Origin: Acinetobacter kanungonis
Lineage (GTDB): Bacteria; Pseudomonadota; Gammaproteobacteria; Pseudomonadales; Moraxellaceae
Length of the DNA stretch: 64,000 nt
Direction of reading: 5' to 3'
NCBI RefSeq assembly: GCF_009939195.1
Contig: NZ_JAACKC010000001.1
Coordinates: forward strand, 852,270-916,269
The translations under genes were made by a program, and so were the position numbers. How positions within the stretch are numbered: position 1 is the first letter of the stretch; every line of letters begins with the position of its first letter. Below, one piece after another: positions 19,558-27,936 of the stretch. Under the pieces are notes generated by a model. The model ran no database searches, was not told the origin of the DNA, and saw only the letters and a list, made by a program, of their open reading frames with translations.

Positions 19558-19581
19558 AAAACCCGCTTTAGAGCGGGTTTT
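19558..19581. terminator. Terminator between gatB and the HEPN gene
   Basis: AAAACCCGCT and AGCGGGTTTT form a 10-bp stem with a TTAG loop. It can serve both the plus-strand gat operon and the convergent minus-strand HEPN gene. It also marks the left edge of the AT-rich accessory segment. Confidence 0.85.
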
Positions 19582-19587
19582 CTAATA

Positions 19588-20169
19588 TTAGCAATACTCT
19601 TTTTGAAAAAAATTACAGATTGAATTATATATAAACACAGAATACTCTAAGGAATCCTCAAACAGTTTATAAATAGACTGGATTTCTCTTTGTAAGCTGT
19701 AATTATGAATACCTTCATGAACAATTAAATTTCTCAATTGGCCTAACTCTAAAAAAGCATCCTGCTTCAATTTCAGATTGCTATCATTCTTTATTTGATC
19801 TGCTATATATTTCTTGAAACTTTCTCCAAATGCACCATAAAAAGGACCAGCACTTTTGTTTTTCCAATCAAACATAGTATGAAATTTCCTATCAACAGCT
19901 TGAGTCTTAATAAAACTCTTAGTTAAAGGATTATTTCCAGACAAAAAATTAGGTAAAAAATCAAGCCATTTTTTTTCAAACGAATTCGAACATGCTATTA
20001 CAAAACTTTTAGTATATAAATTATTATATCCAGAATAAAAAGATGCCAAATCAACATTTTCAGACAACAAAATATTTAACGCTTTATTGTCTTCAATATA
20101 ATCATTATACATTAAATGTATAGTTCGAAATTCTGCTGATTTTAGATAACTTTCACTATCAAAATTCAC
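19588..20169 (-). CDS. HEPN-domain protein, probable RNase partner of the DUF262 protein
   Basis: This 193-residue protein is almost all helical by composition and carries the HEPN motif R-N-x3-H as RNLIVHEG at residues 146-151. In active HEPN RNases this Arg and His are the catalytic residues. The arrangement (helical N-terminal half, motif in the last third, then a long helix) recalls the RiboL-PSP/MAE_28990-type HEPN families; this is recalled rather than searched. The start is GTG, with AAGGAA upstream, one base after the DUF262 stop (TGA-T-GTG), so the two are translationally coupled. Composition is much more AT-rich than the flanking core genes, which suggests acquisition by transfer. 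Confidence 0.7.
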   Translation of the reverse strand: MNFDSESYLKSAEFRTIHLMYNDYIEDNKALNILLSENVDLASFYSGYNNLYTKSFVIACSNSFEKKWLDFLPNFLSGNNPLTKSFIKTQAVDRKFHTMFDWKNKSAGPFYGAFGESFKKYIADQIKNDSNLKLKQDAFLELGQLRNLIVHEGIHNYSLQREIQSIYKLFEDSLEYSVFIYNSICNFFQKEYC

Positions 20170-20170
20170 A

Positions 20171-21463
20171 TCAAATTCCTTTTTCCATAAAAAACTTATG
20201 TGATATATTCAAGCGATTATTAACATTACTTTTTGACGTTGTTTTATCATTACAAGCGTCTAAAAATCCTGGTTCAAGCTTTAGTTCTTTAATTAAATCT
20301 TCTGTAATACTTAATTTTCCAATTGTTTTTTCTCTAACTTTATCTCTATAAAGGCCATAAAATATTGCTTCAAATACAGGAATACTAATTTTCTTAATTT
20401 TAGTAGCTTCTTCATTACTATTTGAAAATGCAGAAATATCTATTCCATCAATAGAATCCATAAAACTTTTCCAGATTACTGAAAAACTCTCTAACTGAGC
20501 ATCATCAAATTCTTTTGAAAAGTTTGCAAAATTATTTAAAAAACTAAGGATTGAGTTCTGATATAAAATTTTGGATGTCTCTGGATAGCTATCATGTACC
20601 TCTTTGCCTCCAACAATTAGCATCGCAAAAAAACGTAAAATTAGTTCAATATCTTTTAATCTATTATCTGGATTTTGTTTACCGAAAAATTTACGCCATA
20701 CAATATTTTTATTTAAATCAGTTAATAAATTCAAAAACTTACAAGAATACAAAGACATTCTAATTTCTTGACCATTAAGATTTATACCACCACTATTCAG
20801 TCGATTAAAAATTTCATACCTAGCCAAATGCTCTTCATCACTAGTTTCCGCAGATTTAATTACCATATTTCTAATCGTTGCCAGATCTAATCCAACACGA
20901 TTTTGTATATCTAAAGTCTGATAATTTTTTCCATCTAATGGACTTACTAAGCTTTCAGGAGTTGCCTTAGTTTTTAATTTAAGATTAAACTTCGTAAAAT
21001 AATCATCATTATTTAAGAAATCTTCTTTGAATAAGAGATGGTCGGTAGAATTTTCAGAATTCCTTAATTGATACTTTGCTTCATTCTTAGGAAATCTGCC
21101 TTTTACAAAAAAATAAAGACTTAAAAGTCGTTGTTGGCCATCGATTACCTCAAAATTATTTCTTGATTTTTCATATAGAAAAATTTGTGGTATTGGTAGA
21201 CCAATTATTAATGACTCTATTAATTTAGAAGCTTTTTGAATATCCCAAACAAAATTCCTTTGAAAACTTGGAATCTTAAATACACCTTTATCCATAAATG
21301 CAACTATCGTAGCTACATTGAAATCATTTGGAGTAGTAACCAAATTAAAATTAGATAAGGAATAGCTCACCTCATCATTTTCATTTTCATTTTCATTTTC
21401 ATTTTCATTTTCATCATTTAGATCATATTTTTCATCTATAAATGAGTTTTCATACGCTTCCAT
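20171..21463 (-). CDS. DUF262 (GmrS/ParB-Srx-fold) protein with acidic N-terminal repeat
   Basis: This 430-residue protein has a DUF262 domain at about residues 40-330. The signature motifs are IPSFQRNFVWD (64-74) and FEVIDGQQR (104-112); in this family the DGQQR loop belongs to the ParB/sulfiredoxin-like nucleotide-binding or nuclease site. Further family features are AYEIFNRLNSGG-like sequence near 210-225. I see no HNH/DUF1524 nuclease motif in the C-terminal part, unlike GmrSD fusions, so this is a stand-alone DUF262 protein. Residues about 17-31 are an Asn-Glu repeat from a hexanucleotide tract. AAGGGG precedes the ATG. It forms a two-gene operon with the HEPN gene. Confidence 0.8.
   Translation of the reverse strand: MEAYENSFIDEKYDLNDENENENENENENDEVSYSLSNFNLVTTPNDFNVATIVAFMDKGVFKIPSFQRNFVWDIQKASKLIESLIIGLPIPQIFLYEKSRNNFEVIDGQQRLLSLYFFVKGRFPKNEAKYQLRNSENSTDHLLFKEDFLNNDDYFTKFNLKLKTKATPESLVSPLDGKNYQTLDIQNRVGLDLATIRNMVIKSAETSDEEHLARYEIFNRLNSGGINLNGQEIRMSLYSCKFLNLLTDLNKNIVWRKFFGKQNPDNRLKDIELILRFFAMLIVGGKEVHDSYPETSKILYQNSILSFLNNFANFSKEFDDAQLESFSVIWKSFMDSIDGIDISAFSNSNEEATKIKKISIPVFEAIFYGLYRDKVREKTIGKLSITEDLIKELKLEPGFLDACNDKTTSKSNVNNRLNISHKFFMEKGI
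21376..21411 (-). repeat. In-frame hexanucleotide microsatellite in the DUF262 gene
   Basis: Six perfect units of CATTTT on the plus strand (AATGAA-type on the coding strand) encode alternating Asn-Glu near residues 18-30. Because the unit is six bases, gain or loss of units would change the length of the acidic tail without shifting the frame. Confidence 0.9.
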
Positions 21464-21556
21464 AATTTCCCCTTAATAAATTTAATCTTATAAGTCTTAA
21501 GTCGAACCAAACTACCATAAATTTTAATATTATCAACTAGGTAACACTTTCTTCTA

Positions 21557-21564
21557 GGGGGGGG
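21557..21564. repeat. G8 homopolymer upstream of the DUF262 gene
   Basis: A run of eight G residues stands in very AT-rich sequence, 94 bp upstream of the DUF262 start codon. Such tracts can change length by slipped-strand mispairing. Whether it lies in the promoter or 5' leader cannot be decided from the sequence alone. Confidence 0.85.
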
Positions 21565-21671
21565 TTATTTAAATCACTAAATCACAAACAAATAAGACAC
21601 TGATTATTAATAAAAAAATATCTCACAGATCCTCTTATCAATCAGTCTTATATAAAAAAGGGGAAGTAAAA

Positions 21672-22187
21672 CTACCTCACCACACCCAACTTATTCCAAA
21701 TCTCAGGCGTCAAAAAGGTCGTCACCATCTTGTTTAAGTCCACATAACGCAACAAACCATTCAACTGCTGCTTCACTTCAGTGTTCTTTACAATTTCCTC
21801 GCCCGTAATGCGCCCCAACTGCTGAAAACTTTCCCCAACCGCTTGAATGCCATCTGCCTGAATCACGGCTTTGGTCTGTGCAGAACATTGCTCGACTAAA
21901 ATTCGCTGTAACACCTGCGCCACGTTTTTATCCAGTGCAGTTTTCTGATCTTCCGTAACCTGACTAAACTGCTTTAACTCAGGATGTGTCGATAACGCCA
22001 CAAAAGTCCACTGCAACACGGCAGTTTTATCGGTCGCTGTGGTCGATTTCACCAAACAGTCACTTAACTGATCCACTGTAGTACTTGCTATGCTCATCTG
22101 CGTTGCACCCAAAACCGTGGCTGCCAACAACACCGCACGCCCAAGACCCGACCATTTCCCCTGAGTTTTCACAAGCTGAACCGACAT
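21672..22187 (-). CDS. Exported protein of unknown function
   Basis: This 171-residue protein has a signal peptide: a basic N-terminus, a hydrophobic stretch AVLLAATVLGATQMSIAS and likely cleavage after Ala near residue 35. The mature part is helical and contains two cysteines (DCLVKS and EQCSAQ), possibly disulfide-bonded in the periplasm. It ends with LTPEIWNKLGVVR. I do not recognise a named family; it looks like a conserved Acinetobacter periplasmic protein. AAAGGA precedes the ATG. It stands between the DUF262/HEPN unit and a LysR gene and has normal composition, so it is probably core. Confidence 0.7.
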   Translation of the reverse strand: MSVQLVKTQGKWSGLGRAVLLAATVLGATQMSIASTTVDQLSDCLVKSTTATDKTAVLQWTFVALSTHPELKQFSQVTEDQKTALDKNVAQVLQRILVEQCSAQTKAVIQADGIQAVGESFQQLGRITGEEIVKNTEVKQQLNGLLRYVDLNKMVTTFLTPEIWNKLGVVR

Positions 22188-22268
22188 ATGCTGAATTCCT
22201 TTAAATCATTGGATTCTTTGTAGCATAGGACTTTCGCGTTGGTTGTTATGACTCTGTATCTCGTAAGG

Positions 22269-23153
22269 CTATTTGCCTAATAATTGCAACACATGCTGCA
22301 AACGGACATTTTCAGGATTGTGCTTATACACCGCATAAATTGGGGCGATACACGGCAAATCTGACTTTAAAGGCTTATACACAATCTGTTTATTCCAGAA
22401 ATCTCGAATCGCTTCAGGCACAATGGATAAGCCAATCCCTGCTGCAATCAGGTTTAAACTGGAGGTTAAACGCGGGGCTTCTTGCACAATTTTCGGACTA
22501 AAGCCTGCCTGATAACAACTTGCCATAATATTGTCGAATAAGTCCTGCCCCGCTAAACGGCGATACAGCACAAAATCATAAGGCTCTAATGCCAGCAATT
22601 GAATCGCATCAGGCTGTTCTGCCAATGGATGATTATTCGGCATCGCCACAATCAAGGGTTCATCCAGTACATGCAAACTATTTAGCCCTGCACCAAGCGG
22701 TGCAGGTTTGCGTAAAAATACGATGTCGTTTTTATCATTACTGATGGAATCAATCAGTGAATTACTGCCATCTTCTTCTAAATGAATCGACACCGCAGGA
22801 AAGGCTTCACGGAAATTACGCAGCAAGGCGGGTAAGAAAGGATGCAAGCCGACTGAATTGGTAAAGCCAATATTCAACTGCCCTTCCAAACCTTGGGTAA
22901 TGTTCTTGACCCGCTGCGGAATGGCCTGTGCATGTGCCAGTATGGTTAAGGCTTCCTGATACAGCACTTTGCCCGCTTCAGTTGCCTCGACACCACGCGG
23001 CAAGCGCTTAAGTAACTGTGCATTTAGTTCATCTTCCAGCCCTTTAATAATACGAGTCAACGGCGGTTGTTGCATATTCAAACGCACCGCAGCACGTGAG
23101 ATATTGCTCTCTTCCACCACGGCTATAAAGGCTTTCAGCTTGTGAATATCCAT
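22269..23153 (-). CDS. LysR-family transcriptional regulator
   Basis: This 294-residue regulator has an N-terminal winged helix-turn-helix (residues 1-60: MDIHKLKAFIAVVEESNISRA, with the recognition region LNMQQPPLTRIIKGLEDEL). A LysR substrate-binding domain of two alpha/beta lobes follows from about residue 90 (LNIGFTNSVGLHPFLPALL). It resembles the BenM/CatM side of the family in the HTH but the effector is unknown. It is divergent from the chromate-transporter-type pair, with 113 bp between the start codons, so regulation of that pair is the likely job. Confidence 0.9.
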   Translation of the reverse strand: MDIHKLKAFIAVVEESNISRAAVRLNMQQPPLTRIIKGLEDELNAQLLKRLPRGVEATEAGKVLYQEALTILAHAQAIPQRVKNITQGLEGQLNIGFTNSVGLHPFLPALLRNFREAFPAVSIHLEEDGSNSLIDSISNDKNDIVFLRKPAPLGAGLNSLHVLDEPLIVAMPNNHPLAEQPDAIQLLALEPYDFVLYRRLAGQDLFDNIMASCYQAGFSPKIVQEAPRLTSSLNLIAAGIGLSIVPEAIRDFWNKQIVYKPLKSDLPCIAPIYAVYKHNPENVRLQHVLQLLGK

Positions 23154-23266
23154 CCAATTCCCCGTTATAAAGCATACTTTTTAAGTATAGATTAGATCAT
23201 AAATAGCATTTTTCATTATATCGCAACAAGCGCATACTTTTGCTATTCCAGATAGTGAGGTGGGCA

Positions 23267-23842
23267 ATGAAAACTGAAGTCATGACATTGGAGCAAGAGA
23301 TTCATCCCAATTCTCAGGAATTATTTATGGGATTTATGAAGCTCGGTCTGATGGGGTTTGGCGGAGTGCTACCACTGGCGCATCGCATGATTGTGGATGA
23401 TCGTAAATGGCTCAACATTGAAGAATTCACCCATTTACTTGGGGTGTGTCAACTGCTCCCTGGTGGCAATATCATCAATATGGCAGTGGCAATTGGCTAC
23501 CAATTTCAAGGGGTTAAAGGAGCCATCAGTGCTGTGGTGGGTTTAATCTCCGCCCCGACTTTTATTGTGATTCTGCTGTATGAACTGTATGCGCAATTTC
23601 AGTCGATTCCGATGGTCAAACATATGCTTGAAGGTTTGGCAGCGGCAGCTGCGGGCCTGTTGTTTGCCATGGGTCTGAAAATGCTTCGCCCGATTATGAA
23701 ACACTATATGACATGGTTCACCATCGCCCTAACCTTTGTGTTTATGCTGGTGATCAAAATCCCGTTACTGCTGACTCTATTCATATTATTTGCCATCAAC
23801 ATTGGTGTACTCAGTCTAAATAAAGGAGTAAACAACAGATGA
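23267..23842 (+). CDS. Chromate transporter family protein, N-terminal-type half
   Basis: This 191-residue membrane protein is one half of the CHR family (ChrA). Typical motifs are FMKLGLMGFGGVLPLAH and LLGVCQLLPGGNIINMAVAIGY, followed by five or six helices. CHR proteins occur as single long chains or, as here, as two short separately encoded halves. The frame extends to a TTG nine codons upstream; I use the ATG after GAGGTGGG. Its stop overlaps the start of the second half (ATGA). Chromate efflux is the family's best-known role, but the substrate here is not shown. Confidence 0.88.
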   Translation: MKTEVMTLEQEIHPNSQELFMGFMKLGLMGFGGVLPLAHRMIVDDRKWLNIEEFTHLLGVCQLLPGGNIINMAVAIGYQFQGVKGAISAVVGLISAPTFIVILLYELYAQFQSIPMVKHMLEGLAAAAAGLLFAMGLKMLRPIMKHYMTWFTIALTFVFMLVIKIPLLLTLFILFAINIGVLSLNKGVNNR

Positions 23843-24354
23843 TTCTGATTGCTCTCGCTATCGTTTTTACTCAACTGTCTTTGCTGGCTTTTGGGGGTGG
23901 CAATGCTATTTTGCCTGAGATGCAGCATCAGGTGGTTGAAGTCCATCACTGGTTGACTGCCACTGAATTTAGCACCATGTTTGCCATGGCTCAGGCCGCA
24001 CCCGGTCCAAACATGATGATCGTACCCTTGGTCGGTTGGCATGTAGCAGGTCCCGCAGGACTCTTGGTGACATCGCTGGCAAAATTTGGACCATCCTCAG
24101 TAATTACGGTATTTGCGCTGAAATTCTGGAATCAGTTTAAAGACCATCCTTTACGCGAACGTTTTGAAAAAGCCTTAAAACCCATTACGGTGGGTTTGGT
24201 GCTGGTCAGTGCGTGGATTATTGCCGATGCTTCGGCTCAAAATGTTTTACTGATCGCTATCGTTGTTATATCAACCATACTCAGTATGTTTAAAAAAGTG
24301 CATCCGCTATGGGTGATGTTATTTGGTGCAACCGCAGGGGTATGTTTTCTATAA
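23839..24354 (+). CDS. Chromate transporter family protein, C-terminal-type half
   Basis: This 171-residue membrane protein is the partner half of the CHR-type transporter. It repeats the family motif as LSLLAFGGGNAILPEMQHQVVE, followed by FAMAQAAPGPNMMIVPLVGW and three or four more helices. The ATG overlaps the stop of the first half by four bases, so the two are translationally coupled and probably act as a heterodimer. A hairpin with a weak T-run follows. Confidence 0.88.
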   Translation: MILIALAIVFTQLSLLAFGGGNAILPEMQHQVVEVHHWLTATEFSTMFAMAQAAPGPNMMIVPLVGWHVAGPAGLLVTSLAKFGPSSVITVFALKFWNQFKDHPLRERFEKALKPITVGLVLVSAWIIADASAQNVLLIAIVVISTILSMFKKVHPLWVMLFGATAGVCFL

Positions 24355-24370
24355 ACATAGCGTAATGAAA

Positions 24371-24393
24371 GAAACCCGCATTGTGCGGGTTTC
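24371..24393 (+). terminator. Terminator of the chromate-transporter pair
   Basis: GAAACCCGCA and TGCGGGTTTC form a 10-bp stem with a TTG loop, followed by TTCATTTT. Confidence 0.7.
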
Positions 24394-24462
24394 TTCATTT
24401 TAAGTACTAGACACTATGTTAATTCAACTCACAGAGGACATCTACTTCCTTACAGATACGAT

Positions 24463-24948
24463 TTAATCTTGTGCTAAATCTCGTTCCCGACAAGAGAGTT
24501 CATAATATTCCGCTTGCGGGCGACTTTTTAAGCTGTAGTCATAATAGTCAGTGGTTTCTTTATCTCTGGCTTGTAAAGAACACTGATGCTTTTTAGCAAA
24601 TTGTTGTAATGCAGCCAAATCTGCAGTTTTGCTCAATACAGCACCCCAACCTTCACTGACACAACAACCCACATATTCAGACATATATTCATCTGACACA
24701 GCGACCACACTTTGCCCCATAAATTTGAGTGGCTTTTTGATACTAAATACATCGTTGTAGTCATAACGGGAAATTTCAGGCTTTTTGGCAATAAAACCGC
24801 CTGCCTTTAACGCTTTAAAAGTCGGAAAATCTTGTTTAGCCGTACCCATACCGCGATACGTGCTCATTTCCTCAGCCATAGCCATTGAAGAAAAGCCGAT
24901 TGCGACCCACAACAAACTTTTTGAAACCCAATGCTTCACAGTCATCAT
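24463..24948 (-). CDS. Periplasmic protein of unknown function
   Basis: This 161-residue protein has a clear signal peptide (MMTVKHWVSKSLLWVAIGF, cleaved after AMA). The mature protein has four cysteines: an adjacent pair in YVGCCVSEGWG, one in KKHQCSLQ and one in YELSCRERD, so disulfides are likely. I do not recognise the family. The first two codons are both ATG, after AGAGAATA. Neighbours give no functional hint. Confidence 0.65.
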   Translation of the reverse strand: MMTVKHWVSKSLLWVAIGFSSMAMAEEMSTYRGMGTAKQDFPTFKALKAGGFIAKKPEISRYDYNDVFSIKKPLKFMGQSVVAVSDEYMSEYVGCCVSEGWGAVLSKTADLAALQQFAKKHQCSLQARDKETTDYYDYSLKSRPQAEYYELSCRERDLAQD

Positions 24949-25170
24949 TATTCTCTTTTGTTCTTGCTATACGGTAGCCCCGCATTTTAATACAGATTAT
25001 TCTCAAAACAATTAACAACACCTATAACATTGAATATATTTAATTTTTATACATTTCAGACTTGTAATTAACTAAGACTAAAGACAACAAAGCACCGCTT
25101 AAATCAGTCATCTGGCTATGCTATGGTGAAGCTGAATGATTCCACACATAACAACACAGAGAGAAAAATC

Positions 25171-25749
25171 ATGTCTAAACAAATTCTCATGCTGGTCGGT
25201 GACTATGCCGAAGATTACGAAACTATGGTGCCGTTTCAGTTTCTGACGGGACTGGGCTATAGCGTGCACGCGGTTTGTCCTGATAAAAAATCGGGGGACA
25301 GCATTGCCACAGCCATTCACGATTTTGAAGGCGAACAAACCTATAGCGAAAAGCGCGGGCATAACTTTGCCATTAACTATGATTTTAATGCCGTGAACAC
25401 CGCAGACTATATCGGTCTGGTCATTCCAGGGGGACGTGCACCAGAATATTTACGTATGAATGCGCGCGTGATTGAAATTGTGCAAGAGTTTGATGCTGCG
25501 AAAAAACCAATTGCCGCTGTATGTCACGGTGCACAAATTCTGGCTGCAGCGAATGTACTGAATGGTCGCACCTGTTCTGCCTACCCTGCTTGTGCAGCCG
25601 AAGTAAAACTGGCGGGAGGTCACTATGCCGAAATTGCTGTGACTGAAGCGGTTACCGATGGTCATTTGGTGACTGCTCCTGCTTGGCCTGCGCATCCTGC
25701 TTGGATGGCACAGTATGTTAAAGCACTCGGAGCTAGCATTCAGATTTAA
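25171..25749 (+). CDS. DJ-1/PfpI-family protein
   Basis: This 192-residue protein belongs to the DJ-1/PfpI (class I glutamine-amidotransferase-like) superfamily. The nucleophile elbow is [10 protein letters not shown] with Cys118-His119, and the N-terminal acidic motif is [12 protein letters not shown]. The segment [14 protein letters not shown] is typical of the PfpI/YhbO side, and may point to protease-, deglycase- or stress-type roles that are debated in the family. The open frame starts 16 codons earlier, but [17 protein letters not shown] is the family N-terminus and follows AGAGAG. Confidence 0.85.
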   Translation: MSKQILMLVGDYAEDYETMVPFQFLTGLGYSVHAVCPDKKSGDSIATAIHDFEGEQTYSEKRGHNFAINYDFNAVNTADYIGLVIPGGRAPEYLRMNARVIEIVQEFDAAKKPIAAVCHGAQILAAANVLNGRTCSAYPACAAEVKLAGGHYAEIAVTEAVTDGHLVTAPAWPAHPAWMAQYVKALGASIQI

Positions 25750-25816
25750 AAATTTGTGTTGAAGCCTTCCTGCTTGCGTTCCAGACAAAGCATTTGGAAC
25801 GCAAGCCAGTCTTGAT

Positions 25817-26653
25817 TTATTTCATCAAAGGCAATTGATGGTGGATAGTCGGAGATTTGTTCCAGTACCAATAAAAATAGCCACCCTGATTGAGCAATAA
25901 AGTATGTGTCTTTAAGACGGTTTGTTGTGCCTGTCCCCAGCACGCATGTGCTGAATTGCGATTATTGTGCAAATTAATATATTCCCGCTCTGAATGCGCA
26001 GGTTGAGGCGGTAAATACAGGGCTGAACCCACAGGAATCCACAAATCCGCCAAATAGATTTTCTTACGCTTCGGCCAATAACGCGCCACGCTAATCACCA
26101 AAGGCAAGCTTTCATCCGTTGAAGCAAAGATATGGGGAAAATCATGATGTTCCAGATCGGTGCAGATAGAAGGAAATAAAGTTTTGCCACTGCCCGCAGC
26201 TTTGCCTGCATCCAGATAAGGACACCAGTAACTTGCCCACATGCCGTAGTCATATTCAATCTGCGACAGTGTGGTGACTGGACTTTGAATTTGAATGGCT
26301 TGACCCGCTTCGACCAAAGTAAAGCCAAAAGCGGCCGCATTTTCTCGGGTTGCCCATAAAGCCTCAAACTCAAACTGGGTACCTTCAAATTCCAGTTGTG
26401 TTTCTAGACCATAAGGTGCTGTGTCTTTGCTGCCTAAAGAGCGTGGAACGCGGTACTCTTTGCCTTTATTTTTCTGACTTTCAGGTGCCAAGCTTAAGGG
26501 TTTGACCTTATCTGGCAAAGTGGTGAGATAGCTTGGTCGACCTGCATCATTATAAAAATAAGGAGTGAGCTGAATATCAACCTCATATTCTCTCACCTCC
26601 CGATCCAATAAAGGGGCTTCAAAGTAAACACCATTATCCGAACTGTTACACAT
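25817..26653 (-). CDS. Hypothetical protein, no recognised family
   Basis: This 278-residue protein has no signal peptide or membrane helix. It is rich in aromatic residues, with many Tyr and Trp in segments such as YDYGMWASYWCPYLDAG and YFYWYWNKSPTIHH. It begins MCNSSDNGVYFEAPLL; the ATG follows AGGAACATGGG. I cannot assign it to a family. It lies between a DJ-1 gene (convergent) and a lipoprotein gene (same strand, 72 bp upstream), which gives little information. An enzyme or binding protein with a beta-rich fold would fit the composition, but this is a guess. Confidence 0.6.
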   Translation of the reverse strand: MCNSSDNGVYFEAPLLDREVREYEVDIQLTPYFYNDAGRPSYLTTLPDKVKPLSLAPESQKNKGKEYRVPRSLGSKDTAPYGLETQLEFEGTQFEFEALWATRENAAAFGFTLVEAGQAIQIQSPVTTLSQIEYDYGMWASYWCPYLDAGKAAGSGKTLFPSICTDLEHHDFPHIFASTDESLPLVISVARYWPKRKKIYLADLWIPVGSALYLPPQPAHSEREYINLHNNRNSAHACWGQAQQTVLKTHTLLLNQGGYFYWYWNKSPTIHHQLPLMK

Positions 26654-26725
26654 CCCATGTTCCTATTGATTGGTTCTCATACCGTGACCACACCAGTTGC
26701 ATCCTCTCTCCCATCAAGCCATTGT

Positions 26726-27697
26726 TTATTGCCCCTGTTTTAACATGCGTTTTGCTCCCGCATGGTTATAGTTGCTGGCAAGGTTCTGCAAAATTTTATT
26801 GGCTTGACCCTTAGGATTGGAAAAACGGCTACTGTAAGCAGGCACACTGGTCAAACAGCGTGCAACGAGCATGCCTGAATCTGTATAGACATTGGCATTG
26901 GTGCCTGCCAATTTGCCGAAGTTATAGGCACGTTGGGCATTGTTACAAGCGTTTAATTTGTTGGTGCCTTTATTCAGATCACGGCGAGCTGCCACATAGG
27001 CTTTTAATTGCTGCTGCTGAGGTGTTTCAACCACAGGGGCCGAAGCAGTTTGTGCTACTTCTGCTGCGGGCTTATTGTCTTTCTTCTTCTCGGCTTCTTT
27101 TTTATCTGTGTCTTTACTGCTTTCTGCTTTGTTCGACTTGGTTGAAGTTGCAGTCTTTGTCGACTTTTTCTCCGAAGCTGCAAATCCACCATTTTTATAG
27201 AATTGCTTGGCTTCATCTGCACTTAAAACACGGGTCTGTAAACTCACCGTACGTGCCTTTGCATTTGAATCCAATTTACCTTCTGCTGTCGGCTCAATCG
27301 AAACAATCCAGCGTTCATCCGCCATTACACACTGATATGCTCCGACCCCTTGCTTGACTTGGCTGTTGGCATTCAGGCGCTTTTTCTGCACCTGATCTTT
27401 CACCAGTTGCAGATTACTTTTGTACAGCAAGGCAAATTTTCCGCCTTTGGCGTGACAATAGTTGCCTAAATACTTGCGTGGATATAAGGCTTGGGTTTCG
27501 CTTGAGTTTTGTTGTTGCCCCCAATCATAGACATATTCTTTCGCACCGCCATTCGCAGCGTTCAAGTTTTTTTGGTCAATTAACGCTTGTGCAGAGGCAT
27601 AATTATTATTGGAATCTGAACTAAAACCACCCAAATGATTACAGCCTTGCAAAGCAAATCCCAGCGCCCCGATAAAAATGAATTTTTTTAAATTCAC
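26726..27697 (-). CDS. Lipoprotein of unknown function
   Basis: This 323-residue protein carries a lipoprotein signal: a basic N-terminus (MNLKKFIFIGALGF) and lipobox LQGC at about residues 16-19, then a Ser/Asn-rich linker. The centre (about 165-215) is a Lys/Glu/Thr/Ser-rich low-complexity linker. The C-terminal part has KLNACNNAQRAYNFGKLAG and ends near LASNYNHAGAKRMLKQGQ. The start codon is GTG. I do not recognise a domain name. It is probably anchored to the outer membrane facing the periplasm. Confidence 0.7.
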   Translation of the reverse strand: MNLKKFIFIGALGFALQGCNHLGGFSSDSNNNYASAQALIDQKNLNAANGGAKEYVYDWGQQQNSSETQALYPRKYLGNYCHAKGGKFALLYKSNLQLVKDQVQKKRLNANSQVKQGVGAYQCVMADERWIVSIEPTAEGKLDSNAKARTVSLQTRVLSADEAKQFYKNGGFAASEKKSTKTATSTKSNKAESSKDTDKKEAEKKKDNKPAAEVAQTASAPVVETPQQQQLKAYVAARRDLNKGTNKLNACNNAQRAYNFGKLAGTNANVYTDSGMLVARCLTSVPAYSSRFSNPKGQANKILQNLASNYNHAGAKRMLKQGQ

Positions 27698-27936
27698 GTC
27701 GTCGTTCTCAATAATTATTTTATTGTTTAAAAATATCGCATATTACATAAAATAACAAACCATAGCTTATTGATTTTATTATTCATTTTTATATTTTTAT
27801 TGAAAGCTTGATCAAACTTACCCAATTAAATGCCAAACATTTTTTCTTTTTAGAGTTTTGCTTGTTTCAATTAACACAAATAAAGAATGAGGAACAACGC
27901 CCCATTCTTAACGCTCAAGCATGAATAGTCGTAACA

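Noticed and set aside
19588..21671. Insertion sequence or prophage fragment bringing the DUF262/HEPN pair
   Set aside because: No transposase, integrase, terminal inverted repeat or target duplication could be seen at the edges.
23240..24354. Frameshifted single chrA gene
   Set aside because: The two halves each start with a proper ATG and ribosome site and overlap as ATGA; split CHR pairs are a known natural form.
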